64,000 nt of DNA, taken from Pseudomonas sp. MWU13-2105. GTDB taxonomy: Bacteria > Pseudomonadota > Gammaproteobacteria > Pseudomonadales > Pseudomonadaceae. Positions 20,273-29,574 of this stretch are shown piece by piece. The position numbers were made by a program, and so were the translations under genes. Location of the stretch: the NCBI RefSeq assembly GCF_023242315.1, contig NZ_JALLIY010000004.1, positions 186,001 to 250,000 of the forward strand, read 5' to 3'. Position 1 is the first letter of the stretch, and the number at the start of each line of letters is the position of its first letter. Under the pieces are notes generated by a model. It did not search any database and was not told the origin of the DNA. It saw only the letters and a program-made list of their open reading frames with translations.

Positions 20273-21030
20273 GTCAGTTGGAAAAAATCTACGGCGTACA
20301 CGCCGTAGAGGCGTTGTTGCGTCATCACCCGAAACGCGTCAAGCAGATCTGGCTGGCCGAAGGCCGCAGTGATCCACGGGTCCAGGTGTTACTGGGGCTG
20401 GCCGCGGAAAACCGCGTGTCGGTCGGCCAGGCCGAGCGTCGCGAGATGGATGCCTGGGTCGAAGGCGTGCACCAGGGCGTGGTCGCGGACGTCAGTCCGA
20501 GCCAGGTGTGGGGTGAGGCGATGCTCGACGAACTGCTCGATCGTACCGAAGGCGCGCCGTTGATCCTGGTGCTCGACGGCGTGACCGACCCGCATAACCT
20601 CGGCGCCTGCCTGCGCACGGCCGATGCGGCGGGTGCGCTAGCGGTGGTGGTACCCAAGGACAAGTCGGCGACCCTGACCCCGGCGGTGCGCAAGGTGGCC
20701 TGCGGCGCGGCGGAAGTGATTCCGCTGGTGGCGGTGACCAACCTCGCGCGGACCCTGGAAAAACTTCAGCAGCGCGGTCTATGGGTTGTCGGTACGGCGG
20801 GCGAGGCGGAGCAGGAGTTGTACCAGCAGGACCTGACCGGTCCGACCATCCTGATCATGGGCGCCGAAGGCAAGGGCATGCGGCGCTTGACCCGCGAGCA
20901 TTGCGACTACCTGGTGCGCCTGCCGATGGCCGGTAGCGTCAGCAGTCTCAACGTCTCCGTGGCGACTGGTGTGTGCCTGTTCGAAGCGCTGCGCCAGCGC
21001 AGTGTCAAGGCTGCTAGCAAAAAGGCCTGA
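20269..21030 (+). CDS. rlmB: 23S rRNA (guanosine-2'-O)-methyltransferase RlmB
   Basis: SPOUT-class enzyme methylating the ribose of G2251 in the ribosomal P-loop. The N-terminal L30e-like substrate domain (YGVHAVEALLRHHPKRVKQIW) leads into the knotted SAM domain with DPHNLGACLRTADAAG, ILIMGAEGKGMR and LPMAGSVSSLNVSVATG. Length is 253 residues, as expected. The rnr-rlmB pairing is also found in enterobacteria. Confidence 0.96.
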   Translation: MSQLEKIYGVHAVEALLRHHPKRVKQIWLAEGRSDPRVQVLLGLAAENRVSVGQAERREMDAWVEGVHQGVVADVSPSQVWGEAMLDELLDRTEGAPLILVLDGVTDPHNLGACLRTADAAGALAVVVPKDKSATLTPAVRKVACGAAEVIPLVAVTNLARTLEKLQQRGLWVVGTAGEAEQELYQQDLTGPTILIMGAEGKGMRRLTREHCDYLVRLPMAGSVSSLNVSVATGVCLFEALRQRSVKAASKKA

Positions 21031-21083
21031 TCTGAGGCCTTGGCCGATGCCGGCTTGTTCGCAAGTTTTAAGCCGAGCGCGGT

Positions 21084-21117
21084 CTTGTGGCGTGCGGGCT
21101 TGCCCGCTCGCCACAAG
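21084..21117. repeat. Single REP palindrome
   Basis: CTTGTGGCG and CGCCACAAG arms flank the core GCGGGCTTGCCCGC. It lies in the 302-base gap between rlmB and rpsF, which otherwise holds only the rpsF promoter region. Confidence 0.7.
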
Positions 21118-21184
21118 GTTGCCTGCATCCACATGCACGGGTGCGCATCGGTGGGTGATGTTGTTCAAATAATCACCAATTGTC

Positions 21185-21213
21185 TTGCGCCCCTCGCCCC
21201 CCTTCTCTACAAT
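21185..21213 (+). promoter_or_regulatory. Candidate sigma-70 promoter of the rpsF operon
   Basis: TTGCGC (21185-21190), 17-base spacer, TACAAT (21208-21213), about 120 bases before the rpsF ATG. The long leader would leave room for the autoregulatory S6:S18 binding structure known in this operon in other bacteria, but I cannot confirm the fold by eye. Confidence 0.5.
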
Positions 21214-21332
21214 TGCGCCCCTTGCCGTGATGGCTGGCGCATCTGTGCCTACTCCAGGCAAGACACACAAGTGTCATTCACTCCTTGTCTGACCGTTTTT
21301 GAGCGGCAGGCTACAACCCGTAAGGAGCATTC

Positions 21333-21755
21333 ATGCGTCATTACGAAATCATCTTTTTGGTCCACCCGGATCAAAGCGAACAAGTCGGCGGCATGGTAGA
21401 GCGTTACACCAAGCTGATCGAAGAAGACGGCGGCAAAATCCACCGTCTGGAAGACTGGGGCCGTCGTCAACTGGCCTATGCAATCAACAATGTTCACAAG
21501 GCTCACTACGTGATGCTGAACGTTGAATGCACTGGCAAGGCCCTGGCCGAGCTGGAAGACAACTTCCGCTACAACGATGCTGTGATCCGTAACCTGGTCA
21601 TCCGTCGCGACGAAGCCGTTACCGGCCAGTCCGAGATGCTCAAGGCTGAAGAAAACCGCAGTGAGCGCCGTGAGCGTCGCGACCGTCCTGAGCACTCCGA
21701 CGCCGATGGCGTTGAGGGTGATGACAGCGACGCCAGCGATAACGCTGACGAGTAA
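21333..21755 (+). CDS. rpsF: 30S ribosomal protein S6
   Basis: Binds 16S rRNA with S18 in the central domain of the small subunit. The N-terminus [18 protein letters not shown] and the RRLAYAI-like [17 protein letters not shown] block are diagnostic. The tail after residue 100 is rich in Glu, Asp and Arg, including [13 protein letters not shown], typical of the polyglutamylated acidic C-terminus of proteobacterial S6. TAAGGAG ends 5 bases before the ATG. First gene of the rpsF-rpsR-DUF2232-rplI operon. Confidence 0.98.
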   Translation: MRHYEIIFLVHPDQSEQVGGMVERYTKLIEEDGGKIHRLEDWGRRQLAYAINNVHKAHYVMLNVECTGKALAELEDNFRYNDAVIRNLVIRRDEAVTGQSEMLKAEENRSERRERRDRPEHSDADGVEGDDSDASDNADE

Positions 21756-21783
21756 TCCACGGACCTTTTGAGGAGCCAATTAC

Positions 21784-22014
21784 ATGGCACGTTTCTTCCG
21801 TCGTCGTAAATTCTGCCGCTTCACCGCTGAAGACGTGAAAGAGATCGATTACAAAGATCTCAACACCCTGAAAGCCTACGTATCCGAAACCGGCAAAATC
21901 GTTCCAAGCCGTATCACCGGTACCAAAGCTCGTTATCAGCGTCAGCTGGCCACCGCTATCAAGCGCGCCCGCTTCCTGGCCCTGCTGGCCTACACCGACA
22001 GCCACGGCCGCTGA
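21784..22014 (+). CDS. rpsR: 30S ribosomal protein S18
   Basis: 76-residue small-subunit protein, partner of S6. The sequence [16 protein letters not shown] and the C-terminal [21 protein letters not shown] are family hallmarks. It lies 28 bases after rpsF with TGAGGAG as ribosome binding site. Confidence 0.98.
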
Positions 22015-22050
22015 GACCGGGCAGTCGACACGTAGTAAAGGATTGAATGC

Positions 22051-22953
22051 ATGCGCGCCTTAGCTGGTTTCATCATGCGCGGACGTATGCAGGCCATGCT
22101 CGTCGTGGCCGGATCTGCGGCATTGCCGCTGTTGTTCTGGTTGAGTGCCGCCGCCGGGTGCCTTGTGCTCCTGCGGCGCGGTTCGGACGCCCTTGGCGTC
22201 ATTGGTCTGGGTGTGTTGTCGGTGCTGCTGTTCTGGCACTTCAACATCCAGAAAGACCCCACGGCCCTTCTGGTGCTGCTCGGGTCTTGCAGCCTGGCGC
22301 TGGTTTTACGCGCCGGCTACTCCTGGAACCGCGTGCTGCTGGTCAGCATGGCTGTAGGGTTGGCATGTGCGGTGAGTCTGGGGACGATTTTCAGTCCCTT
22401 CATCGAAGGGTTGGCGCAGACGTTTGAACAAGTCGTGCCGCTGGCTCTCGGTGAGGTCTACCACAAGTTGTCGGTAGATCAGCGAGCGTTCCTCGCGTCA
22501 CTGGCCGTGCCCCTGTTGATCACCTCGACGGCGATCTCGCTGCAGGTCTTTAGTGTGATGTGCCTGATTCTTGGGCGCTATTGGCAAGCGTTGTTGTACA
22601 ACCCCGGTGGTTTCGGGCGCGAGTTTCGCGCGATCCGGATCCCCAGGAAGGTGGCGCTGTCGCTGCTGGCCGTCATGTTTGTCGCGCCGTTTATCGGCCT
22701 GCATGCATTGATTCTGTTGCCGCTGTGCAGTGTTCCGCTGGTCTTCGCCGGCCTGGCCCTGATTCACGGGCTGGTGGCGCAGAAGAAGCTGGCCAGTTTC
22801 TGGCTGGTGGGGTTGTACGTCACGCTCGTGCCATTCATGCACTTGCTCGGTCCGTTGCTCATGGTATTGGCCATTGTCGACAGCCTGATTGATTTTCGCG
22901 GACGCCTGGCGTCGAAAGATGCCGATAACGGTTCCGCGAACGGTGAAGGTTAA
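22051..22953 (+). CDS. DUF2232 (YybS-like) polytopic membrane protein
   Basis: A 300-residue hydrophobic protein with about seven or eight predicted membrane helices, for example AMLVVAGSAALPLLFWLSAA, LGVIGLGVLSVLLFW, ALLVLLGSCSLALVL and LVGLYVTLVPFMHLLGPLLMV. DUF2232/YybS proteins are commonly encoded within or next to the rpsF-rpsR-rplI operon, and this one sits between rpsR and rplI. Function is unknown. The start is the ATG at 22051 (MRALAGFIMRGR), preceded by AAAGGA. An overlapping ATG at 22047 is in another frame. Confidence 0.85.
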   Translation: MRALAGFIMRGRMQAMLVVAGSAALPLLFWLSAAAGCLVLLRRGSDALGVIGLGVLSVLLFWHFNIQKDPTALLVLLGSCSLALVLRAGYSWNRVLLVSMAVGLACAVSLGTIFSPFIEGLAQTFEQVVPLALGEVYHKLSVDQRAFLASLAVPLLITSTAISLQVFSVMCLILGRYWQALLYNPGGFGREFRAIRIPRKVALSLLAVMFVAPFIGLHALILLPLCSVPLVFAGLALIHGLVAQKKLASFWLVGLYVTLVPFMHLLGPLLMVLAIVDSLIDFRGRLASKDADNGSANGEG

Positions 22954-22972
22954 AAGTTAAGAGGATTTCCAC

Positions 22973-23419
22973 ATGCAACTGATCCTTCTGGAAAAAATCG
23001 CCAACCTGGGCAACCTGGGCGATAAGGTAAACGTTAAGGCCGGTTACGGTCGTAACTACCTGCTGCCATTCGGCAAAGCCACCGCTGCGACCGCTGCCAA
23101 CCTGGCTGCGTTCGAAGAGCGTCGCGCTGAGCTGGAAAAAGCCGCAGCAGACAAGAAAGCTTCGGCTGAATCGCGTGCCGCCCAACTGGCTGAGCTGGAA
23201 GTGACCATCACTGCCACCGCCGGTGACGAAGGCAAGCTGTTCGGTTCGATCGGCACCCACGACATCGCTGATGCCCTGACCGCCTCCGGCGTTGAAGTGG
23301 CAAAAAGCGAAGTGCGTCTGCCGAACGGCACCATCCGTAACGTGGGTGAATTCGACGTGGCCGTGCACCTGCACGCCGAAGTCGAAGCAACCGTACGCGT
23401 TGTCGTGGTGGCTGCTTAA
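22973..23419 (+). CDS. rplI: 50S ribosomal protein L9
   Basis: 148-residue large-subunit protein with the N-terminal rRNA-binding domain [19 protein letters not shown] plus [13 protein letters not shown], the long connecting helix ([19 protein letters not shown]) and the C-terminal domain ([14 protein letters not shown]). AGAGGA lies upstream of the ATG. Last gene of the ribosomal operon. Confidence 0.98.
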   Translation: MQLILLEKIANLGNLGDKVNVKAGYGRNYLLPFGKATAATAANLAAFEERRAELEKAAADKKASAESRAAQLAELEVTITATAGDEGKLFGSIGTHDIADALTASGVEVAKSEVRLPNGTIRNVGEFDVAVHLHAEVEATVRVVVVAA

Positions 23420-23431
23420 GCAGTACCCAAT

Positions 23432-23508
23432 CGTCTGGCGACTTGTGCGCCAGACGGTTAACATCGGGCACGACTCTGTTCATTCAGGTCGTGCCCTTTG
23501 TTTTTTTG
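23432..23508 (+). terminator. Hairpin and strong terminator after rplI
   Basis: A first stem CGTCTGGCG/CGCCAGACG (23432-23456) is followed by GGGCACGAC/GTCGTGCCC (23466-23496) and a T-rich run (23497-23508). The second is a textbook intrinsic terminator. Confidence 0.9.
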
Positions 23509-23546
23509 GCAACGTCCTTTTGCAACCCCCCTGATTCCAAGTGGCC

Positions 23547-24944
23547 ATGAACGATATCTCCGCTCCCGAGCAATACGATCTGCAAACCGCCGCGCTGAAA
23601 GTGCCGCCGCATTCCATCGAGGCCGAACAGGCTGTGCTCGGTGGTCTGATGCTGGACAACAACGCTTGGGAGCGCGTGCTCGATCAAGTCTCGGACGGCG
23701 ACTTCTATCGACATGACCACCGCCTGATCTTCCGCGCCATTGCCAAGCTGGCCGATCAGAACATGCCGATCGACGTGGTGACCCTGGCCGAGCAGTTGGA
23801 CAAGGAAGGGCAGACCTCGCAGGTCGGCGGCCTGGGCTATCTGACGGAGCTGGCGAAGAACATCCCGTCGGTGGCCAACATCAAGGCCTACGCCGCGATC
23901 GTTCGCGAGCGGGCGACCCTGCGCCAGTTGATCGGCATCAGCACTGAAATCGCCGACACCGCATTCAACCCGCAAGGGCGGACCGCGGCGGAGATTCTCG
24001 ACGAGGCCGAGCGGCAGATCTTCCAGATCGCCGAAGCACGGCCCAAGACCGGCGGTCCGGTCAGCGTCAACGACCTGCTGACCAAGGCCATCGACCGGAT
24101 CGATACGCTGTTCAACACCGACAACGCCATCACCGGGCTGTCCACCGGCTACACCGACCTCGACGAGAAGACCAGCGGTCTGCAACCGTCCGACCTGATC
24201 ATCGTCGCCGGCCGTCCGTCCATGGGTAAGACCACCTTCGCCATGAACCTGGTGGAGAACGCGGTACTGCGCAGCGACAAGGCGGTGCTGGTGTACTCCC
24301 TGGAGATGCCCGGCGAGTCGCTGATCATGCGTATGCTCTCCTCCCTCGGGCGGATCGACCAGACCAAGGTCCGCGCCGGTCGCCTGGAAGACGACGACTG
24401 GCCACGCCTGACCTCGGCGGTCAACCTGCTCAACGACCGCAAGCTGTTCATCGACGATACGGCCGGTATCAGCCCGTCGGAAATGCGCGCGCGGACCCGG
24501 CGCCTGGTACGTGAACACGGCGATATCGCCCTGATCATGATCGACTACCTGCAGCTGATGCAGATCCCCGGGTCCAGCGGCGACAACCGGACCAACGAGA
24601 TTTCCGAGATCTCCCGGTCCCTCAAGGCCCTGGCCAAGGAATTCAACTGCCCGGTGGTGGCCCTGTCCCAGCTCAACCGCTCCCTCGAGCAACGGCCGAA
24701 CAAGCGCCCGGTGAACTCCGACTTGCGTGAATCCGGAGCGATCGAGCAGGACGCCGACGTGATCATGTTCGTGTACCGCGATGAGGTTTATCACCCGGAA
24801 ACCGAGCATAAAGGCATCGCCGAAATCATCATCGGCAAGCAGCGGAACGGCCCGATCGGCTTTATCCGCCTGGCTTTTATCGGCAAATACACGCGCTTCG
24901 AGAACCTGGCTCCGGGCAGCTACAACTTCGACGACGACGAGTAA
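23547..24944 (+). CDS. dnaB: Replicative DNA helicase DnaB
   Basis: Hexameric 5'-3' helicase of the replication fork. The N-terminal primase-interacting domain ([19 protein letters not shown]) is followed by the RecA-like core. The core shows Walker [10 protein letters not shown] near residues 222-230, Walker [11 protein letters not shown] and the H4-type [18 protein letters not shown] with the arginine finger region. It is 465 residues from the ATG at 23547; an in-frame GTG at 23541 adds only two residues. No intein is present. Confidence 0.97.
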   Translation: MNDISAPEQYDLQTAALKVPPHSIEAEQAVLGGLMLDNNAWERVLDQVSDGDFYRHDHRLIFRAIAKLADQNMPIDVVTLAEQLDKEGQTSQVGGLGYLTELAKNIPSVANIKAYAAIVRERATLRQLIGISTEIADTAFNPQGRTAAEILDEAERQIFQIAEARPKTGGPVSVNDLLTKAIDRIDTLFNTDNAITGLSTGYTDLDEKTSGLQPSDLIIVAGRPSMGKTTFAMNLVENAVLRSDKAVLVYSLEMPGESLIMRMLSSLGRIDQTKVRAGRLEDDDWPRLTSAVNLLNDRKLFIDDTAGISPSEMRARTRRLVREHGDIALIMIDYLQLMQIPGSSGDNRTNEISEISRSLKALAKEFNCPVVALSQLNRSLEQRPNKRPVNSDLRESGAIEQDADVIMFVYRDEVYHPETEHKGIAEIIIGKQRNGPIGFIRLAFIGKYTRFENLAPGSYNFDDDE

Positions 24945-25039
24945 GGCCCCGCCGATTTCCGACTATAACGGTCGGACTTGGTTATTTTTTGTGCTATATT
25001 CCGCGCCCGCGAATTTTCATCTCGACACCGGTCATCGCC

Positions 25040-27343
25040 ATGCAAGCAGCCAAGCCGTTATTTGACTATCCCAAGTACTGGGCCGAATGTTTCGGGCCTG
25101 CGCCCTTCCTGCCCATGAGCCGGGAAGAGATGGATCAGCTTGGCTGGGATTCCTGTGACATCATCATCGTCACCGGCGATGCCTACGTCGACCATCCGTC
25201 CTTCGGCATGGCGATCATCGGCCGGCTGCTGGAGTCCCAGGGCTTCCGCGTCGGGATCATTGCCCAGCCGAACTGGCAGTCCAAGGACGATTTCATGAAG
25301 CTCGGCGAGCCGAACCTGTTCTTCGGGGTAGCGGCCGGCAACATGGATTCGATGATCAACCGCTACACCGCCGACAAGAAAATCCGCTCCGACGACGCCT
25401 ACACGCCGGGCGGCCTGGCCGGCAAGCGGCCGGATCGCGCCAGCCTGGTCTACAGCCAGCGCTGCAAGGAAGCCTACAAGCATGTGCCGATCGTCCTCGG
25501 CGGCATCGAGGCCTCGCTGCGCCGGATCGCCCACTACGACTACTGGCAGGACCGCGTGCGCAACTCGATCCTGATTGACGCCAGCGCCGACATCCTGCTC
25601 TACGGCAACGCCGAGCGGGCGATTGTCGAAGTCGCCCAGCGCCTGTCCTATGGCCACAAGATCGAAGACATCACCGATGTGCGCGGCACCGCGTTCATTC
25701 GTCGTGACACGCCGGCTGGCTGGTACGAAGTCGACTCCACGCGCATCGACCGGCCGGGCAAGGTCGACAAGATCATCAACCCCTACGTGAACACCCAGGA
25801 CACCCAGGCCTGTGCCATCGAGCAGGAAAAGGGGCCGGTTGAAGATCCGCAGGAAGCCAAGGTCGTGCAGATCCTGGCCAGCCCGCGCATGACCCGCGAC
25901 AAGACCGTGATCCGCCTGCCGTCGGTGGAAAAGGTCCGTGGCGATGCGGTGCTGTATGCCCACGCCAACCGCGTATTGCACCTGGAAACCAACCCGGGCA
26001 ACGCCCGCGCGCTGGTGCAGAAGCATGGTGATGTGGACGTCTGGTTCAACCCGCCGCCCATTCCGATGACAACCGAAGAAATGGACTACGTGTTCGGCAT
26101 GCCTTATCAGCGTGTCCCGCACCCGGCGTATGGCAAGGAGAAGATCCCGGCTTACGAGATGATCCGTTTCTCGGTGAACATCATGCGCGGCTGCTTCGGC
26201 GGCTGTACCTTCTGCTCCATCACCGAGCATGAAGGGCGGATTATCCAGAACCGTTCCGAAGAGTCCATCATTCGCGAGATCGAAGAGATCCGCGACAAGG
26301 TGCCGGGTTTTACCGGGGTTATTTCCGACCTCGGCGGGCCGACCGCGAACATGTACCGCATCGCCTGCAAGAGCCCGGAAATCGAATCCGCGTGCCGCAA
26401 GCCGTCGTGCGTGTTCCCGGGTATCTGCCCGAACCTGAACACCGACCACTCGTCGCTGATCCAGCTCTATCGCAGTGCCCGTGCCTTGCCGGGGGTGAAG
26501 AAGATCCTGATCGCTTCCGGCCTGCGCTACGACCTCGCGGTCGAGTCGCCGGAGTACGTCAAGGAACTGGTGACCCACCACGTCGGCGGTTACCTGAAGA
26601 TCGCCCCGGAGCATACCGAGGAAGGTCCGCTCAACCAGATGATGAAGCCGGGCATCGGCAGCTATGACAAGTTCAAGCGCATGTTCGAGAAGTACTCCAA
26701 GGAAGCCGGGAAAGAGCAGTACCTGATTCCGTACTTCATTGCCGCGCACCCGGGCACCACCGACGAAGACATGATGAACCTGGCGCTGTGGCTCAAGGGC
26801 AACGGTTTCCGCGCCGACCAGGTGCAGGCGTTCTACCCGTCGCCGATGGCCACCGCCACGGCCATGTACCACTCGGGCAAGAACCCATTGCGCAAGGTCA
26901 CCTACAAGAGCGACGCGGTGACCATCGTCAAGAGCGAGGAGCAGCGCCGGTTGCACAAGGCGTTCCTGCGCTACCACGATCCGAAGGGCTGGCCGATGCT
27001 GCGCGAGGCCTTGCAACGCATGGGCCGTGGCGACCTGATCGGGCCGGGCAAGGACCAGTTGATCCCGCTGCACCAGCCGGCGACCGACAGCTACCAGAGC
27101 GCGCGCCGGAAGAACTCGACACCGGCCGGCAGCCACAAAGTGGCGAAGGACACGACCACCAAGATCCTCACCCAGCACACCGGCCTGCCGCCGCGTGGCA
27201 GCGATGGTGGCAATGCCTGGGACAAGCGCGAACAGGCCAAGGCCGCCGCGTTTGCCCGTAACCAGCAGGCGGCCAAGGAACGTGCCGACGCGGCCAAGGG
27301 CAAAGGCAAGAAGCCGACCCGCAAGCCGGTGGTGCCGCGCTGA
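25040..27343 (+). CDS. YgiQ family radical SAM protein
   Basis: A large (767-residue) radical SAM protein of uncharacterised function. The N-terminal DUF (about 1-300) opens [19 protein letters not shown] and contains [25 protein letters not shown], resembling a cobalamin-binding-like fold. The SAM core carries CFGGCTFC with Cys385, Cys389 and Cys392 ligating the [4Fe-4S] cluster. After about residue 700 a Lys/Ala-rich tail ([11 protein letters not shown]) is probably disordered. The frame opens earlier at 24989, but the ATG at 25040 gives the usual YgiQ N-terminus. Distantly related to methylthiotransferases; substrate unknown. Confidence 0.85.
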   Translation: MQAAKPLFDYPKYWAECFGPAPFLPMSREEMDQLGWDSCDIIIVTGDAYVDHPSFGMAIIGRLLESQGFRVGIIAQPNWQSKDDFMKLGEPNLFFGVAAGNMDSMINRYTADKKIRSDDAYTPGGLAGKRPDRASLVYSQRCKEAYKHVPIVLGGIEASLRRIAHYDYWQDRVRNSILIDASADILLYGNAERAIVEVAQRLSYGHKIEDITDVRGTAFIRRDTPAGWYEVDSTRIDRPGKVDKIINPYVNTQDTQACAIEQEKGPVEDPQEAKVVQILASPRMTRDKTVIRLPSVEKVRGDAVLYAHANRVLHLETNPGNARALVQKHGDVDVWFNPPPIPMTTEEMDYVFGMPYQRVPHPAYGKEKIPAYEMIRFSVNIMRGCFGGCTFCSITEHEGRIIQNRSEESIIREIEEIRDKVPGFTGVISDLGGPTANMYRIACKSPEIESACRKPSCVFPGICPNLNTDHSSLIQLYRSARALPGVKKILIASGLRYDLAVESPEYVKELVTHHVGGYLKIAPEHTEEGPLNQMMKPGIGSYDKFKRMFEKYSKEAGKEQYLIPYFIAAHPGTTDEDMMNLALWLKGNGFRADQVQAFYPSPMATATAMYHSGKNPLRKVTYKSDAVTIVKSEEQRRLHKAFLRYHDPKGWPMLREALQRMGRGDLIGPGKDQLIPLHQPATDSYQSARRKNSTPAGSHKVAKDTTTKILTQHTGLPPRGSDGGNAWDKREQAKAAAFARNQQAAKERADAAKGKGKKPTRKPVVPR

Positions 27344-27422
27344 TTACAGCCTGGACTGCCCTGGTTGATGTGCTTGGTTCAATGCCCGTCGGTTGAAAGC
27401 GATCTCAAGCCAGGCTGAGGTT

Positions 27423-27466
27423 TGTGGCGAGCGGGCTTGCCCGCGCCGGGCTGCGAAGCGGCCCTG
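27423..27466. repeat. REP element
   Basis: TGTGGCGAGCGGGCTTGCCC followed by GCGCCGGGCTGCGAAGCGGCCC, the common Pseudomonas REP form, in the gap before the candidate toxin cassette. Confidence 0.6.
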
Positions 27467-27561
27467 ATGGCCTTTTGCGTTCTAGTGGGACCCCGAGTCC
27501 TTTGTTAAGGTGGCGCGATTCCCACGTCACCCGACGCAAGTCTTCTCAAGGATGAATACCC

Positions 27562-28482
27562 GTGAGCAACCCGCTCCCTGGCATCGGCATGGATTCCAGC
27601 CCCTCGCAATTTCTCGCTCGCCAACGTATCGAGAGCCAGATCAACTTACCGCGACTCTTTGCGGCGATTGACGCCGACCCAGGCATCGTCGGGGCCGGGG
27701 TGGTCTATATCGACGCCGACTTCAACGTCGTCACCCTGCGCGAGTTCCAGCCGATCTGCAGCATCAAGCCCAAGCGCATCATCCTGCGCGAGGCGCAGAA
27801 GTACATTGCGCCCACGCAATTCGCCCAGCAGGTGCAAAGCAATCCACGCGAGTCGCGCCTGGCGATGGAGGCGGTGAACACCACACTGTCATGCGCTGGT
27901 GCAGTGATCAGTTGGGTGGTGATCGCCAGTGGCAGTGTCCTGGTGCCTTTTACGGCGGGTGCCAGTGGGGTGGTGGTCGCCATCGCTTATACCGCCGCCG
28001 GTGCCAGCAGCTTGCAGTGCGTCAACGGTGTTATCCGCACGGGGTTGGAAATCGCCAAGCCCGAAGTGAATGACTGGCTGGACAGCGAGGCCTGGTACCA
28101 GAACGCATCCATCGGCCTGGATGCGGCCTCGCTGGTCGGCGTCGGCGCTTCCGCCCTCACCACCATCAAGCTGGTGCGGGTCGCCAGGGCCACCACTGGG
28201 AAAACCCTACGTGAGGTGCTGCGTGGTTTGAACCGGCAGGAGCGGTCCAAGCTGACCAAGGAGCTGCTGAGCATCAACGACCCGCGGATGACCTCGAAGA
28301 TGCTCAAGCTGCGGCAGCTGGCAGGTGAATTGCCCAAGCGTTATACAACCACCCAGCTCAAGCACGGCACGATCACCCAGATCAAGGACTCCCTCGGCGC
28401 GGCCATCGGCCTGACCGGAAGCGCCTTGTCCGGCAATGTCAAAACCATCGCCGTGGGACTCTACGAGGAGTTTGACGAGTGA
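27562..28482 (+). CDS. Candidate effector/toxin with central hydrophobic hairpin, unknown family
   Basis: A 306-residue protein of unrecognised family. Residues 1-105 are soluble (GIVGAGVVYIDADFNVVTL). Residues 111-150 form two adjacent hydrophobic segments (AGAVISWVVIASGSVLVPF and AGASGVVVAIAYTAAGASS) able to make a membrane hairpin. Residues 155-306 are soluble and basic, with TTGKTLREVLRGLNRQERSK. There is no N-terminal signal peptide. The start is a GTG at 27562 with AAGGA 9 bases upstream. The stop overlaps the start of the next gene (GTGA), and that gene and the following one encode paralogous four-helix membrane proteins. A membrane-acting bacterial effector with cognate immunity proteins would fit; this is inference from layout, not homology. 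Confidence 0.55.
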   Translation: MSNPLPGIGMDSSPSQFLARQRIESQINLPRLFAAIDADPGIVGAGVVYIDADFNVVTLREFQPICSIKPKRIILREAQKYIAPTQFAQQVQSNPRESRLAMEAVNTTLSCAGAVISWVVIASGSVLVPFTAGASGVVVAIAYTAAGASSLQCVNGVIRTGLEIAKPEVNDWLDSEAWYQNASIGLDAASLVGVGASALTTIKLVRVARATTGKTLREVLRGLNRQERSKLTKELLSINDPRMTSKMLKLRQLAGELPKRYTTTQLKHGTITQIKDSLGAAIGLTGSALSGNVKTIAVGLYEEFDE

Positions 28483-28934
28483 GTGAGGAGCTGACACTGC
28501 GTGGCTTTTTCCGCGAACACTTTCTCGGGTTTATCGCCGGAATCTTTGCGGCTTATTTTTCGCTTGGGTTGAGTGTCGTCCTGGCCTTCGTAACTTACTT
28601 CCGGCAGCTGCCACTGGCCGACAGCGGGTTATACATTCTCCTGGCGGGGGCGGTACTGACGCTGCTGATCGTTCATGGCAACCTCATGGTGCTGTGGGGC
28701 CGGCCACAATGGGTGTGGTTGCTGATCGGCGTCTTCGGGGCCTGCCTGTTGTTCGTGTTGCCGATGATCACGTATGACCCTCATCGAGGCCTCTATGGGC
28801 TGGGATTGTTGTTCCCCTTGCTGGGTCTGCTGTTTCTCAACAGTCGTGGTCAGCGGAGCATGCGGCGCAAGCTGGTGGATATCCGTGCGCAGCGGGAGAA
28901 GCTGCAGCGCGCTCAGGCACAGCGTCGAGCCTGA
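28479..28934 (+). CDS. Small four-helix membrane protein, putative immunity protein copy 1
   Basis: 151 residues with four predicted membrane helices (FLGFIAGIFAAYFSLGLSVVL, GLYILLAGAVLTLLIVHG, WVWLLIGVFGACLLFVL, LYGLGLLFPLLGLLFL) and a charged C-terminal helix (MRRKLVDIRAQREKLQRAQ) expected in the cytoplasm. It starts at GTG 28479, overlapping the upstream stop, with GAGGAG at 28465-28470. It is clearly paralogous to the next gene: GRPQWVW, FPLLGLL.LNSR and KLVDIR.QRE are shared. No known domain is recognised. Confidence 0.6.
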   Translation: MSEELTLRGFFREHFLGFIAGIFAAYFSLGLSVVLAFVTYFRQLPLADSGLYILLAGAVLTLLIVHGNLMVLWGRPQWVWLLIGVFGACLLFVLPMITYDPHRGLYGLGLLFPLLGLLFLNSRGQRSMRRKLVDIRAQREKLQRAQAQRRA

Positions 28935-29392
28935 TGCTCCTGGTGGATCTGCCCCGTTTCCTGGCGCGCTATTTCCCGACGTTCATCGGCGCTATCTTCG
29001 CGATGCTGGTCTCGCTGGCCTGCGCTATTCCCTTGATGACGGATTTTTATTTCCCTGACACCTCGCTGGGTGAACAAGCAACCTGGTCCATGCTGGGTGG
29101 CATGGCGATCACCCTGGTCGTGGTGCATTGCAATTTCATGCTGGTGCGCGGCAGGCCGCAGTGGGTTTGGGGGCTGGCCGGGGTGCTGGTTGTATGCCTG
29201 TTGGGCGTATTGCCGACCATCGAGGATCATCCGCATAAAGTCATCCATGCACTGGCTGTGCTGTTTCCGCTACTGGGTCTGCTATTGCTCAACAGCAGGC
29301 GCCACCGCGAAATGCGCAGCAAGCTCGTCGACATCCGTCACCAGCGCGAAGCCCTGAAAAATGCCCTGGGGGCCCGGCGCAAACCACGCTGA
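28934..29392 (+). CDS. Small four-helix membrane protein, putative immunity protein copy 2
   Basis: 152 residues, the tandem paralogue of the preceding gene, again with four hydrophobic helices and a C-terminal KLVDIRHQREALKNAL helix. The strongest conservation is around helix 3 (VRGRPQWVWGLAGVLVVCLLGVLP) and helix 4 (AVLFPLLGLLLLNSR), while the first loop diverges (TDFYFPDTSLGEQA against TYFRQLPLADSG). Its ATG overlaps the upstream TGA by one base, so all three genes are translationally linked. Confidence 0.6.
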   Translation: MLLVDLPRFLARYFPTFIGAIFAMLVSLACAIPLMTDFYFPDTSLGEQATWSMLGGMAITLVVVHCNFMLVRGRPQWVWGLAGVLVVCLLGVLPTIEDHPHKVIHALAVLFPLLGLLLLNSRRHREMRSKLVDIRHQREALKNALGARRKPR

Positions 29393-29521
29393 GAGCGCTG
29401 TTCGACCATTCGCCCTCTTTCTGTGCGACTCTCTGCACTACGCCCTCAAGCTGGCGCCATTCTGGTGCTGTGCTTAGCTGAGCGAGCACGACTCACGCCG
29501 AAAGCGCAGGACTTGGCCAAG

Positions 29522-29537
29522 TGGCATAAGTCTTGCG
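29522..29537 (+). promoter_or_regulatory. Candidate sigma-54 promoter of the amidoligase/ATP-grasp operon
   Basis: TGGCATAAGTCTTGCG has GG at 29523-29524 and GC at 29535-29536 with 10 bases between, the obligatory spacing of -24/-12 promoters. Predicted start near 29548 leaves a 27-base leader before the GTG at 29575. The enhancer-binding protein site was not identified. Confidence 0.6.
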
Positions 29538-29574
29538 CGCGTCGGTTCAAGCCCAGGCTCGCAGGAGGCACGCC

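Noticed and set aside
29470..29489. Inverted GTGCT-N10-AGCAC considered as an NtrC site for the amidoligase operon
   Set aside because: Half-site orientation and spacing differ from the NtrC consensus; left unassigned.
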